From Comamonas sp. lk (GTDB lineage: Bacteria; Pseudomonadota; Gammaproteobacteria; Burkholderiales; Burkholderiaceae_C): a stretch of DNA of 57,998 nucleotides. A program made the position numbers and the translations under genes. The notes beneath the pieces were generated by a model that ran no database searches, was not told the origin of the DNA, and worked only from the letters and a program-made list of their open reading frames with translations. Below, piece after piece: positions 37,170 to 49,018 of the stretch (its first letter is position 1; each line of letters opens with the position of its first letter). Location of the stretch: the NCBI GenBank assembly GCA_945925985.1, contig CAMELV010000022.1, forward strand, positions 1 to 57,998, written 5' to 3'.

Positions 37170-40100
37170 GTGCGTCTCAATTCCATCAAACTCTCTGGCT
37201 TCAAGTCCTTTGTCGAGCCGACCAATTTCATGTTGCCTGGGCAGCTGGTGGGGGTGGTTGGGCCAAATGGCTGCGGTAAATCCAACATCATGGACGCGGT
37301 CCGCTGGGTGTTGGGCGAGTCGCGCGCCTCGGAGCTTCGTGGCGAATCCATGCAGGACGTCATCTTCAATGGCACCACCACCCGCAAGCCTGCCAGCCGC
37401 GCCAGTGTGGAGCTGGTATTTGACAACGCCGACCACCGGGCCGGCGGCCAGTGGAGCCAGTTTGGCGAAATTGCGGTCAGGCGGGTGCTCACCCGCGACG
37501 GCACCAGCAGCTACTTCATCAATGCCCAACCGGTGCGCCGGCGCGATGTGCAGGACGTATTCCTGGGCACTGGCCTGGGGCCTCGCGCTTACGCCATTAT
37601 TGGGCAAGGCACCATCAGCCGCATTATTGAGAGCAAGCCCGAGGAGTTGCGGCTGTTCCTGGAGGAAGCCGCTGGCGTCTCTAAATACAAAGAGCGCCGG
37701 CGAGAAACCGAAAACCGCTTGGCCGACACGCGCGAGAACCTGACCCGCGTTGAAGACATCCTGCGTGAGCTCAGCGCCAACCTTGACAAGCTGGAAAAGC
37801 AGGCTGAAGTGGCCCAGCGCTACAACGGGCTGACGGCCGACGCCACGCTCAAGCAGCAGCAGCTATGGTTTTTGCGCCGCGCCGAGTCCGAGACCGACCA
37901 GGCCCGGGTGCAGGCGGAGGCGCAGGGCGCGATGCTGGCGCTGGAGAGTCGGCTGGCTGATCTGCGGCAGATCGAGGCGGCACTAGAGACGGTGCGCCAG
38001 GCCCACTACGCGGCAGGCGACCAGGTCAACCAGGCCCAGGGCCTGCTGTATGAGGCCAGTACCGAAGTCGGTCGGCTCGAGGCAGAGATCCGCTTCGTGG
38101 TGGAGGGACGTCAGCGGGTCGAGCAGCGGCTGCAGACGCTGGCCGACCAGGCCCTGCAATGGACCACCCGCCGCGAGAGTGCTGAGACTGAATTGGCCGG
38201 GCTCGACGATCAAGCTTTGACCAGCGCCGAGCGGTCTGAGCTGTTGGCTGCACAGGTGGAAGACCAGGCCGGGCAGCTGCCCGAGCTCGAAGATGCTTTT
38301 CGGATGGCGCAGCGCAGTGCCAACGACCAGCGGGCCAGCGTCGCGCAGGGGCAGCAGCAGATCCAGGTGCTGGCTGCCGAGCAACGCAACATCGAAGAGC
38401 AGGCGCGTCAGCTGGGCAGCCGGCGTGAACGCTTGCAAGCCGACCGCAATGCGCTGGCCGCGCCCGATGAATCCCGCCTCCGCCACTTGGAGGACCAACT
38501 GACACAGGCCAGCCAGGCGGCCGCCTTGGCGCAAGCCCGTCTGCAGGAATTACAGGATGTGCTGCCCGAGCTGGAAGCCCAGCGTCGGCGTCAGCAGCAA
38601 GAGGTTATTGAGACCTCGGCCCGTCAAGCTGAGCTGTCGGCACGGCTGGAGGCGCTTAAGGCCCTGCAGCAAAAAGTGCGCACCGATGGCCGCCTGCAAC
38701 CCTGGCTGCTGCGCCACGGTCTGGAGCACTTGCAAGGCCTTTGGAGCCGCATTCAGGTTGAGCCAGGCTGGGAAAGTGCACTGGAGGCGGCGCTGCGTGA
38801 ACGCTTGGGTGCGCTGGAAGTGTCCCGGCTCGATCTGGTGCGCGCCTTTGCCGATGATGCGCCCCCGACTAAATTGGCGTTTGTCAGTCTACCATTGGCC
38901 GCAGCGCCTGAGCCAGCGGGCGCCTTACTCCGCTTGGCAGACATGCTGCGGCTGAATGATGCTGGCCAACGTGCGGTGTTAACCGACTGGTTGCGCGGTT
39001 GCTACACCGCGACCAGCCTCGAAGAGGCCCTTGCCCGGCGCACCCATTTGGCCCCGGGAGAGCTGATATTTGTCAAGGCAGGGCATGCGGTCGGGCTGCA
39101 CAGTGTGAGCTTTTATGCGCCGGACTCTGAACAGGCTGGCTTGCTCGCGCGGGCTCAGGAGATCGACAACCTTGACAAGCAACTGCGCGCTCAGACGCTC
39201 ATCACGGATGAGACACGCGCGGCGCTAGTGCGCGCCGAGGCGGCTCACACCGACGCCTCGCAGCGGCTGCTGGTCCTGCGACGCGAGGCCTCTGAGGGCC
39301 AAAACCGGGCGCACGACCTGCAGGTAGAAACCCTTCGCCTGACGCAGCTGGCCGACCAGGCGCGCGCCCGCAGCGCCCAGATTGCCTCTGACCGGGCTGA
39401 GGTGGACGCCTCGCTCGACGAACTGCAGGAGCGCCGTGTCACGGCCGAAGCCCGCTTTGATGAACTCGATATGCAACTGGCGGACACGCAGGAGCGCCAT
39501 GCCCGGCTCGACGAGCGGGTGCTGCTGGCTGAGCGCCGTCTGGCTGAAAGCCGCGAGCAGCAGCGCAGCCTGGAGCGGCGGGCGCAAGAGGCCGCCTTTG
39601 CCCTGCGCAGCTTGGACGCGCGCCGGGCTGAGCTCAACCGTGCTATAGAAACTGCAGCACAACAGGCAGATTCTGTGCGGGCTGAAGCCCAAAGAGCCCA
39701 AGATGAATTGACCCGCCTGAGCGATGCAGCTGCCCAGGGCGGCCTGCAAAACGCGCTGGCGGTCAAGGTCGACCGCGAGCAAGCGCTGGGCGCCCGCCGC
39801 AGCGAATACGACGACCTGACGGCTCGGCTGCGGGCCAGTGACGAACGGCGCATGCAGATCGAGCGCGAGCTTGAACCCTTGCGCCAGCGCATCACCGAAT
39901 TCCAGCTGCGCGAGCAGGCGGCCCGCCTGGGTTTTGAGCAGTATGCGCAGTTGCTGGCCGATGCCCAGGCCGACCTGCTGGCCCTGAAAGCCTCGGTTGA
40001 GGCCGGCCCCGTGCGTCTGACCGGTTTGCAGCCAGAGATCGACCGGCTCAACCGTGAGATTGCGGGGCTGGGTGCGGTCAATCTGGCAGCGTTGGACGAA

Positions 40101-40685
40101 CTCGGCGTGGCCCGTGAGCGTAAGCAGTTTCTTGATGCCCAGTCGGCTGACCTGGTTGAGGCCATGACCACGCTGGAAGACGCTATTCGCAAGATTGACG
40201 GTGAGACCCGCGAACTGTTGTCGGGCACCTTTAACACGGTGAACCAGCACTTTGGCAAGATGTTCCCGGAGCTGTTTGGCGGCGGCAACGCGCGCCTGGT
40301 CATCACCGGCGACGAGATTCTTGATTCTGGCGTGCAGGTCATTGCCCAGCCACCGGGCAAGAAAAACCAAACCATCCACCTGCTGTCAGGCGGCGAAAAG
40401 GCGCTGACTGCGATTGCGCTGGTGTTCGCCATTTTTCAGCTCAATCCGGCGCCGTTTTGCCTGCTTGACGAGGTCGACGCCCCTCTCGACGACGCCAACA
40501 CCGAGCGCTACGCCCGCCTGGTGACCAGCATGAGCCGCGAGACCCAGTTCCTGTTCATCAGCCACAACAAGATCGCCATGGAAATGGCCGAGCAGTTAAT
40601 TGGCGTGACCATGCAGGAGCAGGGTGTCTCACGCATCGTGGCGGTGGACATGGATGTCGCAGTCTCGTTAGCGGAGGCCGTCTGA
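37170..40685 (+). CDS. smc: chromosome partition protein SMC
   Basis: This 1171-residue SMC ATPase compacts and helps segregate the chromosome. The N-terminal head has Walker A GPNGCGKSN, then a long coiled coil with strong Ala/Leu/Glu/Arg/Gln heptads. A hinge lies near residues 520-660 (LRERLGALEVSRLDLVRAF), followed by the returning coil. The C-terminal head has signature LLSGGEKALTAIALVFA and Walker B FCLLDEVDAPLDD. Length is typical. Translation begins at GTG. Its stop shares a base with the zipA start. Confidence 0.94.
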   Translation: MRLNSIKLSGFKSFVEPTNFMLPGQLVGVVGPNGCGKSNIMDAVRWVLGESRASELRGESMQDVIFNGTTTRKPASRASVELVFDNADHRAGGQWSQFGEIAVRRVLTRDGTSSYFINAQPVRRRDVQDVFLGTGLGPRAYAIIGQGTISRIIESKPEELRLFLEEAAGVSKYKERRRETENRLADTRENLTRVEDILRELSANLDKLEKQAEVAQRYNGLTADATLKQQQLWFLRRAESETDQARVQAEAQGAMLALESRLADLRQIEAALETVRQAHYAAGDQVNQAQGLLYEASTEVGRLEAEIRFVVEGRQRVEQRLQTLADQALQWTTRRESAETELAGLDDQALTSAERSELLAAQVEDQAGQLPELEDAFRMAQRSANDQRASVAQGQQQIQVLAAEQRNIEEQARQLGSRRERLQADRNALAAPDESRLRHLEDQLTQASQAAALAQARLQELQDVLPELEAQRRRQQQEVIETSARQAELSARLEALKALQQKVRTDGRLQPWLLRHGLEHLQGLWSRIQVEPGWESALEAALRERLGALEVSRLDLVRAFADDAPPTKLAFVSLPLAAAPEPAGALLRLADMLRLNDAGQRAVLTDWLRGCYTATSLEEALARRTHLAPGELIFVKAGHAVGLHSVSFYAPDSEQAGLLARAQEIDNLDKQLRAQTLITDETRAALVRAEAAHTDASQRLLVLRREASEGQNRAHDLQVETLRLTQLADQARARSAQIASDRAEVDASLDELQERRVTAEARFDELDMQLADTQERHARLDERVLLAERRLAESREQQRSLERRAQEAAFALRSLDARRAELNRAIETAAQQADSVRAEAQRAQDELTRLSDAAAQGGLQNALAVKVDREQALGARRSEYDDLTARLRASDERRMQIERELEPLRQRITEFQLREQAARLGFEQYAQLLADAQADLLALKASVEAGPVRLTGLQPEIDRLNREIAGLGAVNLAALDELGVARERKQFLDAQSADLVEAMTTLEDAIRKIDGETRELLSGTFNTVNQHFGKMFPELFGGGNARLVITGDEILDSGVQVIAQPPGKKNQTIHLLSGGEKALTAIALVFAIFQLNPAPFCLLDEVDAPLDDANTERYARLVTSMSRETQFLFISHNKIAMEMAEQLIGVTMQEQGVSRIVAVDMDVAVSLAEAV

Positions 40686-41725
40686 TGAACCTCAGTCCAC
40701 TGCAGATTGGGTTGGCGCTGGCGGGCGCGGTGTTGGTGCTGGCGGTTGCGCTGCATGGCGTGTGGGTGTCGCGCCGTCACGCGCCGCGGCAGGCTTCGAA
40801 TGAGACCGCCAGCGCGCCCGTCGCATCAGGCGAAGGGGTCGAGCCGGCCTTGGACGCAGCCGCCTTTGAGCTGTCGCATTTTCCGCTGCCCTCGCCTGAA
40901 AAAAAGCCCCTGCTGGATGCGCTGATCGATGTACTGGCCAGCGTCAATCTGGACAGCCCGGTCTCGGGCGACGCCGCCTTGGCAGCAATGCCACCGACCC
41001 GCCGCGTGGGCAGCAAGCCCTTTGCGATCGAGGGCTATAACGAATCGGCGCAGCGTTGGGAGGTGCCGGTGCCGGGCGAACGCTACAGCGCGTTTCAAGC
41101 CGGCGTACAACTGGCCAACCGTGCCGGCGCGCTCAACGACATCGAGTACTCCGAATTTGTCGTAAAGACCCAGTCTTTTTGCGATGCTGTCAATGGCACT
41201 CCGGAGTTTCCCGAAATGCAGGAGGAGGTCGCGCGAGCGCGTGAATTGGACCAATTTGCCAGCGAACATGATGCCCAGCTGGGCTTTGTGCTTCGCGCAC
41301 GTCACGCGGCCTGGAGCCCCGGCTACGTGCAGCAAAGCGCGGCCCGGCTCGGCTTTGTGGCTGGGGCGATTCCAGGCCGCATGGTGATCGCTGCGGCCAC
41401 GCCCGGCCTGCCTCCGGTGCTGGTTCTGAGTTTTGACACGCGGGCGGCACTTGCCGAAGACCCGGCGCAGTCGGCAATACGGGAGCTGGCGCTCAGCCTG
41501 GATGTGCCGCAGGTGGATCGCGAGGAGCAGCCCTTTGAGCGTATGCGCGAGGCGGCCCTGGCGCTGGCTGTCAGCATGGACGGCCTGTTGATGGACCACC
41601 AGGGCGTGCCCCTCGGTGCGTCGGCACTGGACGGGATTGCCGCCGACCTGACCCAGCTCTACGACACGCTGGCTCAGCGTGAGCTGGGCGCTGGCTCCAG
41701 TCTGGCACGGCGTTTGTTTTCATGA
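40685..41725 (+). CDS. zipA: cell division protein ZipA
   Basis: This 346-residue protein has an N-terminal membrane anchor (LQIGLALAGAVLVLAVALHG), a charged segment with VSRRHAPRQ, a linker, and a C-terminal ZipA domain from about residue 200 that binds the FtsZ tail. It tethers the Z-ring to the membrane. The linker is shorter and less Pro/Gln-rich than in E. coli ZipA. The order smc-zipA-ligA is conserved in many beta- and gammaproteobacteria, which supports the call despite low sequence conservation. Confidence 0.86.
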   Translation: MNLSPLQIGLALAGAVLVLAVALHGVWVSRRHAPRQASNETASAPVASGEGVEPALDAAAFELSHFPLPSPEKKPLLDALIDVLASVNLDSPVSGDAALAAMPPTRRVGSKPFAIEGYNESAQRWEVPVPGERYSAFQAGVQLANRAGALNDIEYSEFVVKTQSFCDAVNGTPEFPEMQEEVARARELDQFASEHDAQLGFVLRARHAAWSPGYVQQSAARLGFVAGAIPGRMVIAAATPGLPPVLVLSFDTRAALAEDPAQSAIRELALSLDVPQVDREEQPFERMREAALALAVSMDGLLMDHQGVPLGASALDGIAADLTQLYDTLAQRELGAGSSLARRLFS

Positions 41726-44384
<2,659 letters not shown>

Positions 44385-44431
44385 AGCTTTTCTCAGCCGA
44401 TTTACCGTCGCCGCTTGATTTTCATGAAAGC

Positions 44432-44445
44432 TTGACGATGGTCAA
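44432..44445. promoter_or_regulatory. FNR/ANR-type box upstream of lipoprotein-kinase-HD-GYP operon
   Basis: TTGACGATGGTCAA is a perfect TTGAC/GTCAA dyad centred at 44438.5, identical in its half-sites to the boxes before ccoN and hemN. A good -10 hexamer, TATGAT at 44498-44503, lies 62 bases further (centre to centre), which would place the box near -71.5, a known class I activator position. Transcription would start near 44510. Confidence 0.7.
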
Positions 44446-44535
44446 GAAATAACCAGGCCAGGCCGCTGTGCAGTGGTCGGCTGACGTCGGCCTCGGTCTA
44501 TGATGGCATGTGAACTGTCAAATTTGCCATTTCCT

Positions 44536-45489
44536 GTGAATCGTCGTCGTAGCCTGTCTTACCTGGCGTCTGTAGCCGCGCTACCTTGGCTGGCTGGCTG
44601 CAGTGATCCACCGACGCCGCTGAACGTGGGGACTATTGTCTTTCCAGGCTACGAACTGCTGTTTCTGGCCCGTGAGCAGGGGCTCTTGCCCGAGCCCGGT
44701 ATTCGGCTGGTTGAATTGCTGTCCAGCACCGACAACCTGCGGCTGCTGGCGGCCGGTCGTTTGCAGGCGGCCACGCTTACCCTGGATGAAGTGCTGACCG
44801 CACAGGCGGATGGCCTTGACCTGCGCGTGGTATTGGTTCTGGATATCTCGGCTGGGGCTGACGCGGTTATGGTGCGGCCCTATGTTCGTGGTTTGTCTGA
44901 TCTGGCCGGCAAACGCATCGGCGTTGAAGACGGCGCCATGGGCGTCATGATGTTCGATGCGCTGCTGAGCGCCGCCGGGCTGCGGCTGGACCAGGTCCGC
45001 AAGGTACCGATCACGGTCAACCGCAGTATCGAGGTCTACGACAGCGGTCAGGTTGATGCACTGGTGACCTTTGAGCCTTGGGTTAAGCGCCTTGAAGATA
45101 GGGGCGCCTTTCGCCTGTTTGACAGCAAGGCGATCCCAAACCGCATCTTGGACGTGCTTGCCGTGCGTGCAGACGTCATTCCAACTCAGACCATGGCCAT
45201 CAAGCAGTTGGTAGCCGCCCATTTTGAAGGGCGACGCCGCTTTTTTTCAGCTCCCGCCGAGTCATGGGCGCTGATTGCGCCGCGCTTGCAACTGCCTGTG
45301 GCCGATGTGCCCGCCGCTTACCGGGGTCTGCTGCTGCCCGATCTTGCCGAGAACCGCAACATGTTGCGATCTGGAGGGCTGCTGGAGCAGTCGGTGCAAG
45401 TGATTCAACGGGTGTTTTTGGCTGCGGGTGTGTTGCGCCAGGCGGTGCCAACGGTGTCGTTGATCGACACCCAATTTTTGCCTGTTTGA
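44536..45489 (+). CDS. NMT1/SsuA-like periplasmic binding lipoprotein, sensor partner
   Basis: This 317-residue protein has a lipoprotein signal (NRRRSLSYLASVAALPWLAGCSD, with LAGC as lipobox) followed by a type II periplasmic-binding fold: VGTIVFPGYELLFLAREQGL, then GIRLVELLSST and LAGKRIGVEDGAMGVMMFDALL. This resembles the NMT1/THI5 and SsuA families that bind thiamine precursors, sulfonates or nitrate. There is no ABC transporter beside it; instead a membrane hybrid kinase follows 13 bases later, so it probably senses a ligand for that kinase. The GTG start gives the compact signal; ATG 44500 would add 12 residues but overlaps a putative -10 element. Confidence 0.78.
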   Translation: MNRRRSLSYLASVAALPWLAGCSDPPTPLNVGTIVFPGYELLFLAREQGLLPEPGIRLVELLSSTDNLRLLAAGRLQAATLTLDEVLTAQADGLDLRVVLVLDISAGADAVMVRPYVRGLSDLAGKRIGVEDGAMGVMMFDALLSAAGLRLDQVRKVPITVNRSIEVYDSGQVDALVTFEPWVKRLEDRGAFRLFDSKAIPNRILDVLAVRADVIPTQTMAIKQLVAAHFEGRRRFFSAPAESWALIAPRLQLPVADVPAAYRGLLLPDLAENRNMLRSGGLLEQSVQVIQRVFLAAGVLRQAVPTVSLIDTQFLPV

Positions 45490-45502
45490 GCGGGCTAGCA
45501 CT

Positions 45503-48500
45503 TTGCTTTCCCGTCTCCCGATTCGCTATTCCTTGCCGCTGGTGATTGTGGTCATGCTCGCATTGGCGTTGGCTTTGTCAACGCTCGACTCAGTGCAACG
45601 TGCGCGGCACATGATTTATGTTGACGGCATCCGTGACGCCGTCATTGCAACTGAACAAGTTGCGCTGAGCGCGGAACGGTCTTACCCCGCCGCTCGGGCG
45701 ATGGTGGCCGCCGACATTGCCATCGAGTCGGCCAACCAGCGCATCGTGCTGCTGGCGCTGATCGATTCGGATGGGGTGGTCCAGGAGGCAAGTCGGCTTG
45801 CCCTGCGCGGGCGCCTGGCGGTGGATGTGATCCCTGGCTTGGACGCAGAGAGGCTGCGGCGCGTCGCCAGGGCTAAGCAGCATAACGTGCAGTCACCACC
45901 CGATGAATCGAGGCTGTCGGTGATGACACCCTTCGATGTGCGCACCGATGAGGCCAAGCTGCGCAGCTTCGAGCGCAGCGTGATCTACCTCGAATTTGAC
46001 CTGAACCATGAGCGCACCCTGGCCGAGCACGAGCAGTTGCACCAGCTCTGGCGCCAGTTGGGCCTGAGTCTGATTTTGATGGCGCTGATGGCTTGGGTCC
46101 TGCGACGAAACGTGACCGAGCCCCTGGCCCAGCTCGAGGCTGCCAGCGTCGAATTTGCCCAGGCCGGCCGCTTGAGCCAACCTGCGCCGGAGCAGGGCCC
46201 TCGCGAGGTGGTGCAACTGGCCCGCAGTTTCAATCAGATGACGGAACGGGTGCGACAAGCGCGCACTGAGGTCGAAGCCAGCGCCGCTCACATCGCTGGC
46301 ATCGTCAGTGCGGCTATCGACGCCATCGTCACGATTGACCTGCAACACCGTATCCACATGCTGAATCCAGCTGGGGAGCGTATGTTTGGTGAAGCTGGCC
46401 AGCGCTTGGTGGGTCGCTCGATTCTGACGCTGATGCCCGAGCGCCTTCGTGAAAAGCAGGCGCTTGAGTTGCGCCGTTTTTACGACGACGGCTCGCCCAC
46501 CAGCCAACGCGTGATGGTGGTGTGCCAGCGTGGGGATGGGACCGAGTTCTCGGCCGAAGTGTCGATCGCGCGCATGGCGATTGCCGGAGAAGACCTGCTG
46601 ACCGTAATTTTGCGCGACGTGACTGAGCGGCAAATCGCCGAGGACCATATCCGTGCCCTCAATGAAACGTTAGAGCAGCGGGTGACCCAGCGCACTGCCG
46701 CACTGGCTGACGCCAATGTCCGTCTGCAGTCGCAGGAGTCTGAGTTGCGTGAGGCCAAAAGCGTGGCTGAGGATGCCTCGCGGCTCAAATCAGACTTTCT
46801 GGCCAACATGAGCCACGAGATCCGAACTCCGATGAACGCGATTGTGGGCATGACCCATTTGGCCTTGCGCACCCAGTTGGATGTGCGCCAGCAGGACTAC
46901 CTGTCCAAGATTCAGCAGTCGTCGCATCACCTGCTAGGGATCATCAACGACATCCTTGATTTTTCTAAGATTGAAGCCGGTAAGCTGGCGCTAGAAAAAA
47001 TTGACTTCCAGCTGTCCGCCGTGCTGGACAATTTTGCCAATCTGATCGCCGAAAAAGCCTCGGCCAAGGGCCTCGAGCTGATCTTCGACGTCGATGCCAA
47101 TGTGCCCGACGGCATGCTGGGCGACCCGTTGCGTTTGGCACAGGTTCTGATCAATTACGGCAACAACGCGGTGAAGTTCACCCATAGCGGCGAAGTCCAG
47201 GTGTCGGTCTCTGTGGTCATGCAGTCCGACGCCGAGGTAGTGCTGCGTTTTGCCGTTCGCGATACCGGCATTGGTCTGACGCAGGACCAAATAAGCCAGT
47301 TGTTCCGAAGCTTTCACCAAGCCGACGCCTCGACCAGTCGTCAGTACGGCGGGACCGGTCTGGGCCTGGCCATTGCCCGAGAACTTTCGGCCTTGATGGG
47401 CGGCGAAGTCGGTGTGAACAGTCGTTTGGGTGAAGGGTCAACCTTCTGGTTTACCGCCCGCTTTGGACGCAGTCAGCATGCCGTGCCCTTGCTCGACGCG
47501 AGCGCAGTGGCTGGCGGCCGGCGGGTGTTGGTGGTGGATGACAACGCCATCGCGCGGCAGGTGTTGCAGGAGATGCTCAAGCGCTTGGGCTTTGTGGCCG
47601 AGGCGGTGGAGGGTGCGCTGGCGGCTCTGGCGGCCATCGCCCAGGCCGATCTGGATGGCAGTCCCTATGCGCTGGTCCTTCTGGATTGGCAGATGCCCGG
47701 GATCGATGGCCTGGAGGCAGGTCGCCGCATTCGCACCATGCGGCTTCGCCAGCCGCCGCAGTTGCTGCTGGTCACCGCGTTTGGCGTGGACGATGCGATG
47801 TCTCAGGTGCAAGCCGGTGAGTTTGCTGCCGTGCTGGCCAAGCCGGTCAATCCGGCCATGTTGCTGGGCCATGTCAGGCAAGCCCTCAATGAACCGCCCG
47901 CGACTGGGGCGACTGGCGGGACCAGGGCGTCTGAGGCCATGTCCGCGGCAAGCCGTCATGCGGCCAGACCAAGCCCGCTGCAGGACCTGCGTGGCGCCCA
48001 CGTTCTGGCCGTTGATGACAACGACATTAATTTGCAAGTGGTGCAAGAAATTCTGGAGGACGTTGGTTTGCGGGTGTCCACCGCCGCCGACGGTGCGCAG
48101 GCCTTGGCCATGGTACGCGCCAAGCGCTACGACCTGGTGCTCATGGACATGCAGATGCCGGTCATGGATGGTCTGGAGGCTACCCGTGCCATCCGCACCT
48201 TGGCGCATCATGGCGACTTGCCAATCGTGGCCATGACGGCCAATGCCATGGCGCAGGACCGGCAACGTTGCCTGGACGCGGGCATGAACGATTTTGTGGC
48301 CAAGCCGATTGAGCCAAGCCGGTTGTTTGAGGTCTTGCAGCAATGGTTGCAACCGCTCGCTGCTGGCTTGGCAGACTCAGGCCAGGCGTCAAGCGGTGCA
48401 GAGTGGGTCGGTATCGAGGGCCTGGACGCTGTGGCTGGCCTGCGCCGTGTCAGAGGCAAGGCGGAGGCCTACCGGGCCATGCTGGCTCGTTTTGTCAACG

Positions 48501-49018
48501 GCCAGCGTGATGCGGTGCAGCGCCTGGAGCTGGCATTGCAGTCGGGCGACACAGCATTGGCCGAACGGATTGCGCACACGCTCAAGGGCGTGGCGGCCAA
48601 TCTGGGCGCCACTGATGTGCAGGCCCAGTCTGGTGAGCTTGAGGCGGCCATCCGTGCGGCCACGCCAGAGGGCCAGTTGCGGCCACAAATTGAGGCTCTG
48701 GGCCACGCCGTCGAACGTTTGTTGGCCATGATTGGGGCGCGCTTGCCGGTAAGGGTTGAGCCATCTTCCGGCCCGAATTACAGTGACCCTACCGCAACGG
48801 CGGGTATTCATGATCGATTGCTCGGCTTGCTGCAAGACGGAGACCCCACGGCGCAGACTTGGGTGGCCGAGCACGGCGGAGAGATGCGCCAAACCATGGG
48901 GCCGAGTTGGTCGGCCTTTGAGATGGCATTGCAGCAGTTTGATTTTGAACAGGCGTTGAACATGTTCGAGCGCGCGTTGGCGCACAGTCGGCGAGCCGAG
49001 CAGACGACAGAGGTCTAG
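45503..49018 (+). CDS. membrane hybrid histidine kinase (HAMP-PAS-HisKA-HATPase-REC-REC-HPt)
   Basis: This 1171-residue sensor has two membrane helices (about 10-32 and 185-200) flanking a periplasmic domain of about 150 residues. A HAMP linker and a PAS domain (IVSAAIDAIVTIDLQHRIHM) lead to HisKA ([19 protein letters not shown]) and a HATPase (GGTGLGLAIAREL). Two receivers with intact acidic pockets (VLVVDDNA and LAVDDNDI) and phospho-acceptor Asp (LLDWQMPG and LMDMQMPV) follow, then an HPt domain with IAHTLKGVAANLG. A tail of about 60 residues after the HPt has no recognised domain. It starts at TTG. It abuts the HD-GYP regulator without a gap, so a phosphorelay to that protein is likely. 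Confidence 0.88.
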   Translation: MLSRLPIRYSLPLVIVVMLALALALSTLDSVQRARHMIYVDGIRDAVIATEQVALSAERSYPAARAMVAADIAIESANQRIVLLALIDSDGVVQEASRLALRGRLAVDVIPGLDAERLRRVARAKQHNVQSPPDESRLSVMTPFDVRTDEAKLRSFERSVIYLEFDLNHERTLAEHEQLHQLWRQLGLSLILMALMAWVLRRNVTEPLAQLEAASVEFAQAGRLSQPAPEQGPREVVQLARSFNQMTERVRQARTEVEASAAHIAGIVSAAIDAIVTIDLQHRIHMLNPAGERMFGEAGQRLVGRSILTLMPERLREKQALELRRFYDDGSPTSQRVMVVCQRGDGTEFSAEVSIARMAIAGEDLLTVILRDVTERQIAEDHIRALNETLEQRVTQRTAALADANVRLQSQESELREAKSVAEDASRLKSDFLANMSHEIRTPMNAIVGMTHLALRTQLDVRQQDYLSKIQQSSHHLLGIINDILDFSKIEAGKLALEKIDFQLSAVLDNFANLIAEKASAKGLELIFDVDANVPDGMLGDPLRLAQVLINYGNNAVKFTHSGEVQVSVSVVMQSDAEVVLRFAVRDTGIGLTQDQISQLFRSFHQADASTSRQYGGTGLGLAIARELSALMGGEVGVNSRLGEGSTFWFTARFGRSQHAVPLLDASAVAGGRRVLVVDDNAIARQVLQEMLKRLGFVAEAVEGALAALAAIAQADLDGSPYALVLLDWQMPGIDGLEAGRRIRTMRLRQPPQLLLVTAFGVDDAMSQVQAGEFAAVLAKPVNPAMLLGHVRQALNEPPATGATGGTRASEAMSAASRHAARPSPLQDLRGAHVLAVDDNDINLQVVQEILEDVGLRVSTAADGAQALAMVRAKRYDLVLMDMQMPVMDGLEATRAIRTLAHHGDLPIVAMTANAMAQDRQRCLDAGMNDFVAKPIEPSRLFEVLQQWLQPLAAGLADSGQASSGAEWVGIEGLDAVAGLRRVRGKAEAYRAMLARFVNGQRDAVQRLELALQSGDTALAERIAHTLKGVAANLGATDVQAQSGELEAAIRAATPEGQLRPQIEALGHAVERLLAMIGARLPVRVEPSSGPNYSDPTATAGIHDRLLGLLQDGDPTAQTWVAEHGGEMRQTMGPSWSAFEMALQQFDFEQALNMFERALAHSRRAEQTTEV

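Noticed and set aside
39245..40432. Ser/Arg-rich 395-codon frame antisense to smc
   Set aside because: Low-complexity Arg/Ser translation is a typical shadow of coiled-coil coding DNA.
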